Source of the DNA: Fragilariopsis cylindrus CCMP1102
Taxonomy: Eukaryota > Bacillariophyta > Bacillariophyceae > Bacillariales > Bacillariaceae
Direction: 5' to 3'
Length of the DNA: 64,000 nucleotides
NCBI GenBank assembly: GCA_900095095.1
Contig: FMBT01000292.1
Coordinates: 682,001 to 746,000, forward strand
The notes under the pieces were generated by a model. The model saw nothing but the letters and a program-made list of their open reading frames with translations, did not search any database and was not told the origin of the DNA. Positions 10,721 to 22,370 of the stretch are shown one piece after another. The number at the start of each line of letters is the position of its first letter. Positions within the stretch are counted from its first letter, which is position 1. The translations under genes and the position numbers were made by a program.

Positions 10721-13424
10721 TTAAGAAAGAAAACTGGTGGGCATTTTTTCTAGATTGGGCAAGATAACTTGATCTACCACATGAACGATACCGTTGCATG
10801 CCTCGACGTCTGCAACATCAATCTTAGGAATCATGTCATCCTTTTGCATTGGTCCTCTCTGGTATTTGTTGTCATCTTTATCACATTTTGTTCGACTGCT
10901 TTCTCCGTTAGCTGTTTTCAACAGTCCACTACATTCGAGGTCGGAATAAGTATAGACAGTTTCTTCGCCAACAACAACGACGAAATGGTACAAAAGAACG
11001 TAAATGGATTGTTCGCGAGTTAAGTCGTCGAAGTCAAGTAGTTCATTATCTTTCATCGCCTTGAATGCACTATTTGTTGGTGCGAATACCGTCAAGGTAA
11101 ATGCAATCGACAAAAGGTAGTCGACCAAGTCGTATTCATTGATTAATTCACAAAACGTTGAGAACCTATCATCCGAACAGATAATTTGATCTGTGATAGT
11201 TGTTTTAGAGGTTATTGAAAGGTAAAGATTTTCATAAGACAAAGGGGGTGAGAGAAATATGTAATCTATGTCAGCAAAAGTAAGTCAAGTACAAAAATAG
11301 AAAAACTCACGAATCGAGATACAAACTTCCTCTTTTTCATCTTCGTTTTCTTCTTCTTTCCCACTTTCATTTTCTTCTACGTTTTCTTCTTCTTCTTCTT
11401 CTTCTTTTTCATTTCCTTCTTCTACATTTTCTTCGGATTTGCGTGAAGGCTTGTTTGTTTGTGTACTTTCCGGGTTTGACGAAGGTTTTGGTATAGGGTT
11501 ACGTGTCGGTTTGCGTGTTGGCCTTCGTGATGGCTCTTTCTCGGTTCCTGTTGATTCTGTGGTGGGTGATGAAGAAGGTTTGGCTGGCACTTTCCCAATT
11601 CCTGTTGATTCCGTGGGTGACGAAGAAGGTTTTGTAGTTGGTCTTGGTGTAGTTGGTTTGCGCGAAGGTCTTCGTGTCGGTTTCGGTTCGGAGGACAACG
11701 CACTAGTTATATGAAACTGGTCTACTACTTCTCCATCCGCCATCGAGTTCATATATTGAAAGGTGCCTTTCAATGGATTTTTCTCGTCAAATTCTGCAAT
11801 TATAGCTCCACGATGATTACTTGGACGTGATATGCATCTCTCCATCCATGTTGCATTATGATATAAACCATTACATGCCCCATCGTAGCCGCCCATCCCT
11901 ACGGTCAACATGGTAATTCCAAGAAGAAGAAAGAAGTTATTAGGATCTACATAGACGGATCAAAAGTCGAAGAAAGATCAAACGAATGAGCTGACTTACC
12001 AGTTGTAATTGACATGGTTAAACCCTCTTCTAAAACATAACTAGATTGGCCAGTGTCCGTATCTGCATCAGCCACCAACACGTCTTCGTCACCTCTAGGA
12101 CCACCTACACTCTGGAGCATTTTTGTGCGACTATAAACGTGATGATGACCCGAAATAATGAGTGCTCCGCGCTTGCGACACGCATCTGTGATACCAGCCA
12201 AAATCATACTGTTCCGACTTTTATCACCAGCAGATAATTTCGCAGAAGTCTACATCGACGACGACATATAGATAGAAGTGAAGAGAGAGAGTGAAGGTCA
12301 GATAAAGTCTTTCTTTTCTCAAATGATTTGAGGTATGTCCTCCATATTTATATCTTACACCTGTTGCTTACCATGTGATGGATACAGAAACGCCAAGGGA
12401 CGTTCTGACTTCGTTCATCGTCAAATTCCCGCTCGATGAATTCTATTGACTTCTGACGTTCTTGTTTGGCGTCGTTACCACCGCCTTCGTTGCTTCCCTG
12501 CCACCAACCTAGGAATATGAACTGAAAACTCTCGTCCCCATCAGCATTGTTATAGAAACAAGAATATCTCTCACCATACTCGTCAACTGCTCCAGGTTCG
12601 TTCTGATTTTCATATCCATGACAAGCGCCTCGATTGGTATTGTAAATACGTTCCATATATAGTTTATGCATGTATCGTTGATGGGTTGCCCAAATTTCAG
12701 CACTACCATACGTCGGTCCTTCTTTGACTTCAGCATTTCCTGGTGGCATGACCAAGTATTATTTCAAAAGGAAAAACAAAAAATTGAGTGAACGTTGTAT
12801 TAAATCTTCCTCTTGGTGTAGTCGAAAATCGAATAGCTTACCAGAGGCACCGAGGAAATCAAAGTCATATTCGCGTAAAAACTGATTCCATGACCACGGG
12901 CCATCCCATGGATCTCCATAGCAGTCACGTTCTCCCGATCTTAACTTCAGATTGTTTTTAATTCCCTCCCATGAACTATCCGATATGATATGGCGCTCAA
13001 ATAAATCAGTTACTATACTCAACTCTTTCGAACTTGATATTGTTGGATCGTCCCCCGATGACTGTACACCGATTTCCCATCCTTTAATAGATCCATGCCT
13101 TCCATCTTGCCATTTGAAGCGCTTTAAAGTAGACTTCTCAGGCACTTGAAGGCTTCCTCCTAATATCGTGTCAAAATCCAAAATATTTTTAACTTCGTAT
13201 TCTTCAGTACATCGTCCCCAGTAATCATAGTCACCAACGTCAACAACGAGGTCGACTCTTTCATCGTTGATCATTTTCATTGTGAGATGGCCATAGCCAT
13301 TAGATTTAACATCCTCCATACCAGTATCGCCTACAAACGCAATCTTAATGCCCTGAACTAGTCCAGCATTAGTAAAAAAATTACTAGTCGCTGCTATAAC
13401 AATCGTTCCACAACTAAACTTCAT
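10721..13424 (-). CDS. Secreted calcineurin-like metallophosphatase fused to a FAS1 domain
   Basis: Five exons (13424-12842, 12739-12372, 12249-12000, 11898-11311, 11190-10721) join in frame to give about 752 aa. A hydrophobic N-terminus suggests a signal peptide. The metallophosphatase domain (about residues 25-430) shows FVGDTG, VVDVGDYDYWG and the metal-binding GHHHVYSRT. The usual GNH[DE] motif appears as GNAE, across the exon 1/2 junction. The region resembles purple-acid-phosphatase-type enzymes. A Pro/Thr/Arg/Lys linker (PTRRPSRKPT-like units, about 455-540) and a Glu-rich stretch follow. The last exon is a FAS1 (fasciclin) adhesion domain, with VFAPTNSAFKAM and NGIVHVVDQVILP as its H1 and H2 boxes. 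I infer a cell-surface or wall protein. The exon 4/5 join is the least certain, as exon 5 could belong to a separate transcript. Confidence 0.8.
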
Positions 13425-14046
13425 CGTGTTATTGCTACTCGTCGGTTATAATTTATCTATCATTGGTTTGGTCCTTTTGCCGTCATCGATTGTGTCAACT
13501 ACACCTTATATTTGAGCTTCTCTTTTTGTCCTAGTTTTGACTGGGTTCCCTTTTACCATCGTGTACCATCGCGTACCATCGTGTACCGTCAATGATTGTT
13601 GATTGTATTATTAACAGATAATACTCGTCGTTATGTTGTTTCGCGGAAACAAAAGAAGACATGGATTTTCACGCGACAAACTCGGCGAGTTATTTGAATT
13701 CGAATGCCAATTTTGTGATGAAGGGTGATAGGGAAAAGATACGTGACATAAGCATACCTACACGTGCGGCCGGTCTACGCGCTCGGCTCGTGGGGGAAAA
13801 TATTATCCGTTCCTAAGTAACTACCGAAATTTACTACATGGTACTAGCACATCGATACAATTTATTGTATTACTACTACAGCTACTAATAATAGCTAGTA
13901 CTAGCTAGTAGCATCTATTATCTTGAATGTATTGAATTGATAGATCTTAAAAAAATTTAACGGATATTATTAATATCTTTAATGATGTAGTTACGATATA
14001 TCTAAGAAAATTAAAGTAACATACAGTACACAGGGAAGCTAGTAAT
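13425..14046. other. Intergenic; short GTACCATCGT decamer repeat
   Basis: About 620 bp without a gene. Near 13555-13593 there are about four imperfect copies of a 10-bp unit (gtaccatcgt/gcgtaccatc). Confidence 0.6.
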
Positions 14047-17000
14047 TTATTTCAAATAACTAACATGTGAATCATATTCGATGATCTCGTCATTATTTTC
14101 CATATCACGAATTTTCTTAATGTCAGCTTCCAATACTTCAGGATCGTCATGCATCAAAAGGACACTCCCGAGAGCTGTAAAGAGATCGATCGTATAGTCA
14201 ACAGAACTGCCAGGCGTAACACCAGTTTCTAGAAAGATGAAACTAGGCATTTCTTTGATGACATCAAATCCAGGAGTAGACTTAACTTTACCGCGTCCTC
14301 TTGATACAAGATATACTTCTTGTCCAGCTGACTTAAATGGGCTTGGGTAAATATTTGGAATTGTAGAAAACTTTGGCTTGTCAAGATAGCTGTCAACAGT
14401 CACATCAACCTGAGTGTGTCCACCTGTCAATGCACGGGCAAGGGGCACCCAATTTCCGTCACCTCCATGTGTTCTAACATTCATCTCAACCAAACAAGGA
14501 CCATCAGGAGTCATCATCACTTCACAATGCGATGCTCCATTAGCGATTTCCATAGCTTCTAATACACCTCTTACGTATGGAATCAAAATCTTTGCTTCTG
14601 GGCTATCAGAATCAACTGGAAGAGTTCCAAAATACACGAATGCTGATCCATTCAGGGGACGCTTATCGTATACCCACATCATTGTGGTCTTATGCACACC
14701 GTCTCTGGAAACATGATCAATTACGTACTCTTTACCCCTTAAAAATTCTTGACATAGCACACTTGGACAATCTCCGCCTACCTGCATTTGCATGCTCATG
14801 AGAACTTCAAAGTGTCCCTTTGCTTCGTCAAACGAATTGCATAATTTTACGCCTTCTGAACCTGCGGCTTCATTTGGCTTGAGCACAATTGGGTATGACT
14901 CCGTATTCAAGAATTCTACCACATCCGAGAATTTTGCGCCTCCAGCTTGTCGGACAGAACGCAAACCGTGTTTTCGGATAAGCTCCTGCTGAACTTTTTT
15001 GTCGCGACGGTTCGCTACATTGGTACCGTTGGTGCGGACCTTCATATATTCCGATAGAGCGTCGGCAAAGTCGACGCCTGTTTTTAATGTGCGAAATGTA
15101 ATCAATAGAAGAAACAAAGATTGAATGAGAAACAAAAAATTGTATTGTACTTCAAAAATGCAACCGGGTCACTTTGCCGCCTTCGTACAACGTACCAGTC
15201 TCTCCTCCAGCAAAGCATGCAACAATCTTTTTCATGCCAGCTGCCTTATATAGAGCTTCGGATGTTGACGCGAGATCATCCTGTACGTCTATGTTTGCAA
15301 AATATTTCTGCATATTAGAGCAGCTCAAAGGAACGTGTTTTTTCAATTCCTCGGAAATGCATTTCGACCATAGAGCAATAACACTGAATCCTCGCTTCAT
15401 CGTTTCATCTGCTACGCATGTTCCGGTAGAATATGGATCGATAATTACTACTACTTCTTTTGACGAGTCGACCGTCGTCATGCGTTTGATCAAAGGTTTA
15501 AAAGAACCGCTGAGCTCAGGTCTGTCGTTTGACATGATTCGTAGAAGATTTGGTCCGTCTGTTGAAAAGATACGTTTGTGCTTTTTACTTCCATCCATAT
15601 TTCTTCTACCGATAGCATCTGGATTGACCAACTGCATCGCGTGAGACTCGTAAACAAAGAATCCATTGATTTGTTCCATAAGTCTGGAATTTGAAAGAAT
15701 GCGGATAAAACCAGATGAGAAATATGTATGTATATGTATATATATATATGTTAGAATCTACTAGAATCACGTCTGACATCTGACATCTGATATCTGATAC
15801 ACACACACACACATACACACCACACACACACAAACAAACATTGTCGACTTCGGACTGACTTAAAATCTTACCTAATGAATTCAATGTCGCGTTTCACAAT
15901 TACAGGATCTGGATGACTAATAACAACACTCCCGATAGAAGTAATAAGATCTTCAGTGTATTCAACTTGATCGCCTGGTGACACGGAATCAGCTATGTTT
16001 AAGAAGGATGGAAGCATTTTCAGGACCTCGTATCCTGGTGTAGATTTCACCTTTCCTCTGGAAAAAGAGACAAGCATCACTTCTTGACCTGAAGACTTGA
16101 AAGGCGATGCAGGTTTGTCAGGATATTTATCAAATGCCGCTGTGTCACAGAGCGCATCGGCTGCTACTTCAACTTGTGAATACCCGCCTGTCAAAGCACA
16201 AGCAAGAGGCCTCCAACTACCGTCACCTCCATGTGCACGGCAATTCACTTCAACAAGGCACGGACCCTCAGACGTCATCATCACCTCGCTGTGACTAGGA
16301 CCATTCTTAATCCCAATGATGTCAAGGGTACGACGAATGTAATTAATCATGATCTTTGCTTTATCCGTAGACGCGTCCACTGGTTTCATGCCAAAATAAA
16401 CAAAGTCACCTCCATTCGCCTTTCTTTTGTCGTATACCCATATCATCACAGTTTTGTGGACTCCATTCCTGGACACGTGATCGACGACATATTCGTCACC
16501 TTGGAGAAATTCTTGACACAACACACTTGGACAATCACCACCATTGACCATCTGGCTGCTCATGAGCTTTTCGAAATGTTCTTTTGCCTCAGGGAAAGTG
16601 TAGCAGAGTTTGACACCATCGCTTCCTGCCGACTCGGTAGGCTTTAATACTACAGGCATCTCTTCTGTATTTAAGAAAGTTTCAACATCAGAAAATTCTG
16701 ACCCACCTGCCTGTTAAAACAACATCAACAGCAACAAATTTATAGGAAAGACATTAGCTGACGTGATAAATTACGTACAATAATATGTGACAATTTTCTA
16801 TTTATTTCTTCGTGAAATAAAGTAGTTTAATTTAACATAATAGCCAGCTGATAGAAGCATACGGTCGAATCAATCAATCGATTGATCGAGAGAAATCCTG
16901 ATAGTTGTTACATACCTGACGGACAGCGCGTAATCCGGCCTGACGGATCATTTCCTGCTGTATATATTTGTCACGACGATTGGGAACCTCTGTTCCATTA

Positions 17001-17483
17001 GTTAGAAGTTCCAGATGTTCTGAAAAGGCATCAGCAAAATCCACACCTATAACAACAGCAACAGAATAGTAATTGAAAGTTAGACATCAGTAAAATAAAT
17101 GGGATAATGATGCGTTTGAGTATCCAAAACAGAACAGTAAAATTGAACGTGAACGTGAGCTCGTTCCTACCTGCTTCCCCTCCTGCAAAGCAACAGAAGA
17201 GTTCGTGACCTTCTGCAGCCTCTAAGAGACGAGCCTTCGACTCTTCTAATGTAACTGCCTGGTCGATTTCAGCAAAATAGTCCATTCTTCCACAAGATTT
17301 GGGAACATGAGACTTCATTTCTTCGGCAAAACCAATAGTCCAAACAGCTATAAGGAGATACCCCCGCTTCTGAATCTCTTGTGCTACACAACATCCCGTG
17401 GAATACGGGTCGATAACGACAGCGATTTTTTTCTGACCAAGGAATGGTACCGATTCCTGGATATTGTCCTTGAATGATGACAT
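14047..17483 (-). CDS. Double-module ATP-grasp ligase (internal duplication)
   Basis: Five exons (17483-17171, 17046-16916, 16710-15872, 15683-15196, 15077-14047) join in frame to about 933 aa. The protein is two homologous modules in tandem. Each has a Rossmann-like pre-ATP-grasp part (VIDPYSTGCCVA near residue 23; IIDPYSTGTCVA near 508), then FAGGE[AT]G and VDFADA, then an ATP-grasp domain with VVLKPTESAGSDGVKLC / IVLKPNEAAGSEGVKLC, GGDCPSVLCQEFL and the Mg-binding GPCLVE[VM]N. This resembles the amino-acid ligase type of ATP-grasp (bacterial dipeptide ligases, carnosine synthase), which forms acyl phosphates and amide bonds. The substrate is unknown. Both modules keep the key residues, so both may be active. 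The intron after FAGGExG sits at the same position and phase in both. Confidence 0.85.
15733..15835. repeat. TA and CA dinucleotide repeats in an ATP-grasp intron
   Basis: A (TA)n run near 15733-15749 and (CA)n runs near 15799-15835 lie inside the intron 15684-15871. Confidence 0.85.
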
Positions 17484-19539
17484 GATGGCTGATTCAATTC
17501 TTATTATTTGGGTTGTCTATAACTTTCAGACAGAATATACAATGTATTGCTTGTAATATTATAATGGATGCATGTTTTCTTTCGACTAGGATGAAAAAAA
17601 ATTAATTTTACCATTACGTAATTGTTGTCATCTGAATTCACAGTCGTATCTTATCTTGTGATGCATGGGGTTGTTTTCACGTGGTGCTGCGAGGAGTAGT
17701 TCGTCACCGCTCGCTTTTGTCAGATGGAATTCGACTTAGTTCCCGAAGATTTGTGAGTAGATATTTTGTGTATGTGCTCCATAACGCGGAGTTTACTACC
17801 GCAATTAACGTATTTTAATTGGATTAGATGGTCGCCAAAAGGTATCTTTGTTACAACAAAGACTAAGTTCATTGGGTGCACTTTGCTGAAACACACACAC
17901 ACACTCTCTCTCTCTCTATGATGACATAGACACTCTGACAAATACACACTGTACTGTACACAGCACACCCAGACATGAACGGACACAGACAAACACACAC
18001 ACACACACACACAAATACAAAGACAACGGCAGACTACTACAAAACAGTTGCCTACTATATAACAAGCATTGCTGTTGGAACAAAAAGTGTATGTGACATA
18101 CTGATCAATTGTATAGCTACTAGTAGGAGATAGTTATATAATTGCCTATGTGACAGAAAAGTAGTAATGCTGTAGTGCATAGACAATGCAACGTATATTT
18201 ATGTTGGGAATTCCAAGTATCTGTTTTTCTATCTATGTTTGTATCAGATGATTTTGTTGCCTTGAAATGTTTGTGGAGATCTAATAGATCCTTAGACATT
18301 CCCATTGTTTTGTGATGAATCAACTTGTGATGCATGGATGGCCCTGTGCATTCCTTAAAAGGAAAATATTGGTGGGATTTCTATGGCGGGACAGACTGTA
18401 TATTATGATGGGCATGTAATAATGTTGATTTGATTGATGGAGGACTTTACTATACTATGATGAGATTTGGTCGTCAGTGCTAGTGATGATACTATTGTAC
18501 AACTATCTGTGACATAGTAGTAATGTATTCATAGTAGCAGCTTCCTTCTCTCTCTTTAGCTGCTCGGCTGCCTCCCTCTGTTGTTAGAGATTTTTACATT
18601 AACATGTGATCTTATCATATAAAGTTTTCAACAAAAAGTGAGGTGTGCTTAGTTTCTCCCTCTAGCTGCTTGACTGCTCCACTCTACTTGCTAGGAGGAC
18701 GAGAGATGAGAGAGAATTTTAGATGCAGAAAAACTTACGGTGTCTTTCATAAACTGTAGATTTTCTTTACAGCCTATCGGCTGTCTCTATTTACACTTGT
18801 AGAGGAAGATAGAGACTTTTACATACTAGCAACTTAGGATGACTTGTTTAACTAATACACACAATAGCCAAATAATCAATCAAATGTTTGTGATCTTTTC
18901 ATATATATACAACAAAGTGAATGATGTTATTGGAGGAAGAGATAGTGTTTTTTAAATGCAGCAACTCATGATGTCTCTTTAACTCCAACCAGATAATTGT
19001 TAGACAGAGAATATTATAATGTGAGGAGTGGTTACTATAGTACTGTATGTGCATTGTAGGAGAGAGGAGAGGAGGAATAAGATGTTGATGATGATGCGAT
19101 GATGATGATGATGATGATGATGAACTAAAATAAATGCCGTTTAAAATAAAAGATAAAAAAATTAAATAAGACAAAAAGAAAAAAGAGAACAACACCTGGG
19201 ATTCCAACCCTAAATCCCTACCGTAGTACTTTTTAACCGTGCTTTTTTTATGAAGGACATACCGTGCGGTACTGTACATACTCAAACTCACGATGATTTG
19301 AAACAAAGAACAATTGACCAACTCCCAGCTGAAGTTCCGACTAAGTTACTTCTAGTAACTACTTCGAAGTACCCTACTGTCATTATTTTTTATATTAATT
19401 CTATTTTTGACGATAATCTTACTTACTGTAATATATCTTGTACTTTGTACCGACACCGTAAGACCTATCGGAAGGGTAAACCAAAGGAATCACTGAGCGA
19501 AGCAACGCAAACGGCTACAAAAAAAACCCTTCTGAAATA
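17484..19539. other. 2 kb gene-poor, repeat-rich intergenic region
   Basis: No ORF with a recognisable domain. It holds CA/CT microsatellites (17888-17920, 17993-18013), a degenerate tandem repeat (18550-18990, listed separately) and an ATC/GAT tract near 19084-19122. It separates the ATP-grasp gene from the SWEET gene. Confidence 0.6.
18550..18990. repeat. Degenerate tandem repeat, unit about 105-110 bp, 3-4 copies
   Basis: Diverged copies begin near 18556, 18661 and 18769, with a partial fourth near 18925. Shared blocks are a 'tagctgcttgactgc'-like start, a pyrimidine run, 'gaggaagagatagag', and 'gcaactTaTgatgtctTt'. Spacing of about 105-108 bp between the first three supports an old tandem array. 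Confidence 0.5.
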
Positions 19540-20642
19540 ATGGTCGATCCATCTGCATTAGTTTCGCCCTGGATTAAATTTTGTTCGAACACAGCTCCGA
19601 TGGCATCTATTGTTGTTTTCATGGCGGTATGTAAAGATAAAAATGAGAGGGATTGTTGAAGTGAGGTGGACTGAATGATTGATGGTGAAAGAAAAACTTT
19701 GGGGCAAATTTTTTCATCGTGAATTGATTGAATGAATGAATACTGGTCATTTACTAACCACTCATGTACTCCTTTTTTCTTCTAAAAATCTTCTCTTTAT
19801 TAAAACACGGTATTATATTTTACATTATATAGCCTTATCCGACGATACAACAGATAACTAAAGATAAATCAGCGGGAAGCTTACCTCTATTACCATATTC
19901 ATCTATGATTTCAAGTTGTATCCTTTGGTTTGTCTGTAAGTTTTTTTCTACTGTATGCATGGGCATGGTGTGTTTTTATGTTTTGTTTATGTTGTGTTGT
20001 GTTCGAAGATCCTTTTATTAATGCGTAAAATCTATTTACGGAGCAATGCTAAAACAACCGCTCATCCATTCTAATTTTACTTGTAATTATATGTATTATA
20101 AAATAGATGGATTACTCATACAAGAAAGAAACGTATGGTTTACCAACCTTGTCGGTTTGTTCTTTGGTTTGTTTTACTTTGTAAAATTCACTAAGTACGT
20201 ACCTCCTAAATCTGTTACATTACCTGGAACTGTACGACACCATGAGCAGGCTTGTTTGGGTGTTGTCGCAGCAACATCAATATGGGTCCTTGTATGTTAT
20301 TTAACAGTACAACGAAGCAATATGTGGATGACGTATGCTGCATCTCTGGTTGGCAACATTGCCGTGGTATTTTGTTTACTTATGTTTGCAAGTCCCCTAT
20401 CAGCTCTTAAGACGGTGTTACGAACACGATCTGCGAAGTCTATACCTCTACCATTTACATTAGCAACAGTGCTGAATTGTTTTCTATGGAGTGTTGCTGG
20501 ATTAGGTGAATTTCATGACTTTAATATTTATTTTCCAAACCTATTAGGGCTAGCATTTGGATTAATTCAGGTTGCATTAAAGATTATATTCGTCAATAAC
20601 TCCTCTGCTAAATCTGAAGACCAAATTGATCTTGTTATGTAA
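19540..20642 (+). CDS. SWEET/MtN3 sugar transporter
   Basis: Exons 19540-19626, 19833-19935 and 20107-20642 join in frame to give about 241 aa, the usual SWEET length. SWEETs are uniporters that move mono- or disaccharides along their gradient across plasma or organelle membranes. The protein has seven predicted hydrophobic segments arranged as two MtN3 triple-helix bundles. Family features are PYPTIQQITKDKSAGSLPLLPY in the first bundle (a Pro-rich first helix and a Ser/Gly-rich loop) followed by CILWFVYGLLI, and SPLSALKTVLRTRSAKSIPLPF with LNCFLWSVAG in the second. The start was chosen because exon 1 ends in phase 0 and leads straight into the first MtN3 repeat. The longest single ORF, from 20046, would miss the first bundle. 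Confidence 0.9.
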
Positions 20643-20735
20643 GGCTTTCTAAATTATAATTGTATCAACAAAAAGGTATGCAACCTTCTTCTATTCTTTT
20701 GTCTTACATTTCATTATACGCTGCATCGTACCATA

Positions 20736-20755
20736 GCTAGCTAGCTAGCTAGCTA
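20736..20755. repeat. (GCTA)n short tandem repeat
   Basis: About five GCTA units lie between the convergent SWEET and syntaxin genes. Confidence 0.8.
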
Positions 20756-20849
20756 CATATAATATGTTCTAATTTTAATAATTATAATTTTGATTATCAT
20801 CGGATTGTTTACAAAAAAAAGGCTTAATATCATCGCAAGATAAGAAATT

Positions 20850-22277
20850 TCAATTCCGAAGGAGATGAAAGAACATAAGAATCGTAGATAAAAAAAGAAT
20901 TAACCATGCCTTGTAATGTTTCGATCTTTTTGTACGTTCGGCTGCATCGATTAAATTTTCTTGTCCTTTGTCAAGATTGTCTTTCGTTTCCTTTGCACTT
21001 TCGTGGACCTGTACAATTTGTTCCTGCTGGTCTTGTACTAAGTTAGAAAATTGTCCAATTAATGTAGTAATTTCGACCATACGTGTTTCCATTTGTTGGA
21101 CACTATCTAAATCATTATTAGCAACAAGAACAGTAGCCAACTGAACCGATTCTGTATGTAATTCTTCCTCTAACTGCTGCTGGTAATATTCATTGTTGTT
21201 GTTGTTGTTGTTGTTATTATTAATTGTTGCTGTTGCTGTTGCTGTTGTTGCTGGTTGGTGTTCTCGATGTGATGATGGTATCGATTGAAAATTCTGAGAT
21301 ATATTATTATCATTACTATTATTACTATCTGAAAAAGAGGACGTAAAATTATCTGGTGATGTTTCTGATACTATTTGTTCTTTCGTTGTCTCTATTTCGT
21401 TCATTCCCATTCCATTCCATTCTTGTCGCTTTAAAATTCTAGTCAGGAAGTCCGGTTGTTCGGTAGGTATTCTTGTCGGTTGTTTGTTTGCATATTTGGA
21501 AATGAAATCGTATCCATTATTGTTGTTCGACTCCTCCTGGTGGTGGTATGACCGTTCGGGTAAAAATCGCTGTTCCTTTTCATGATGTTCCAGTGGATCA
21601 TCTTTATCGTCCTCGTCGAATAACAAATCTTGTCGTTGTTGACTTCTTCTTGAACGCTTCGGTTGATAGAGTTTACATTGTAATGGATTTTGCCACAGTT
21701 GAACAGCCACACGAGTTCGTTGTTTCTGTAAAATACCGAAAGGCTTCGTCACTTGTAATTGCAATTGATCAAGCAATATTTGAACAATACCCGATCGATG
21801 GTTTGTAAGATTAATATTGATGGTTACGCTTGTATTGTCATAACTCTTGATCATTTTTCTCAAAGTCTCTAACTCAGTAGCAGTAGTTGCGGCAAAGGAA
21901 GTAATCGTGCTTTGAATTAAAGCCGCCTCATCATCTTTCATATCCAGACCTACGTACTTTTGCTTCTTGGATTGAATCCAATGAGACATACGATTCAGAT
22001 CTGATGAAATACGGAAAGCATTTACTGTCCAAGCATCTTCTGTATCAACTTCTTTGTTACCATCACCGTCGTCATCTTCCAAAAAAATACCACTATCATC
22101 GTCATCGAGTAAGTTTGTTACTTGAAATATATTATGGTCATCAATCTCGATCGCATTATCGTCATCGTCATCGTCGAAGCAATCGACGAATTCAAAACCA
22201 GAAGCAGCGGCACAGCAACGTTTCCATTCATCAGTACGACTGAAAGAGGCAGTGCATGTACTGGTGTAACCGATCAT
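20850..22277 (-). CDS. Syntaxin-18/Ufe1-like Qa-SNARE
   Basis: A tail-anchored SNARE of the ER. The family mediates fusion of Golgi-derived COPI vesicles at the ER together with the Dsl1/NRZ tether. The C-terminus has a SNARE coiled coil (QQMETRMVEITTLIGQF... through the NLVQDQQEQIVQVHE zero-layer region, where a Gln is kept) followed by a single membrane anchor (WLILFLSTILMFFHLL) at the extreme end. The N-terminal half has a helical region as in syntaxin-18, plus acidic and poly-Asn insertions. I prefer the start at 22277 (MIGYTSTC, then FSRTDEWKRC), giving about 475 aa; the ORF is open to 22370 (506 aa). A mid-protein Asn run encodes a TTG/TTA tract near 21195-21222. Confidence 0.75.
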   Translation of the reverse strand: MIGYTSTCTASFSRTDEWKRCCAAASGFEFVDCFDDDDDDNAIEIDDHNIFQVTNLLDDDDSGIFLEDDDGDGNKEVDTEDAWTVNAFRISSDLNRMSHWIQSKKQKYVGLDMKDDEAALIQSTITSFAATTATELETLRKMIKSYDNTSVTININLTNHRSGIVQILLDQLQLQVTKPFGILQKQRTRVAVQLWQNPLQCKLYQPKRSRRSQQRQDLLFDEDDKDDPLEHHEKEQRFLPERSYHHQEESNNNNGYDFISKYANKQPTRIPTEQPDFLTRILKRQEWNGMGMNEIETTKEQIVSETSPDNFTSSFSDSNNSNDNNISQNFQSIPSSHREHQPATTATATATINNNNNNNNNNEYYQQQLEEELHTESVQLATVLVANNDLDSVQQMETRMVEITTLIGQFSNLVQDQQEQIVQVHESAKETKDNLDKGQENLIDAAERTKRSKHYKAWLILFLSTILMFFHLLRN

Positions 22278-22370
22278 TTTATATCTTGTTACAATTTTAA
22301 GAATGATTGGGAAAGATAAACTGTTTGAGGCGTTTGATAAGTTTATGTTTTTTTTTGGCCCAATGCTCAA

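Noticed and set aside
11439-11714. Plus-strand ORF with Gly/Val/Leu repeats
   Set aside because: It is the antisense of the P/T/R/K linker of the metallophosphatase-FAS1 gene; its regularity comes from that repeat.
19190-19240. Possible tRNA T-arm on the minus strand (GGTTGGAATCC-like)
   Set aside because: No matching acceptor stem or D- and anticodon arms could be found around it.
20046-20106. Single-ORF start for the SWEET transporter at 20046
   Set aside because: It would begin in intron sequence and lack the first MtN3 bundle; the three-exon model restores the family length.
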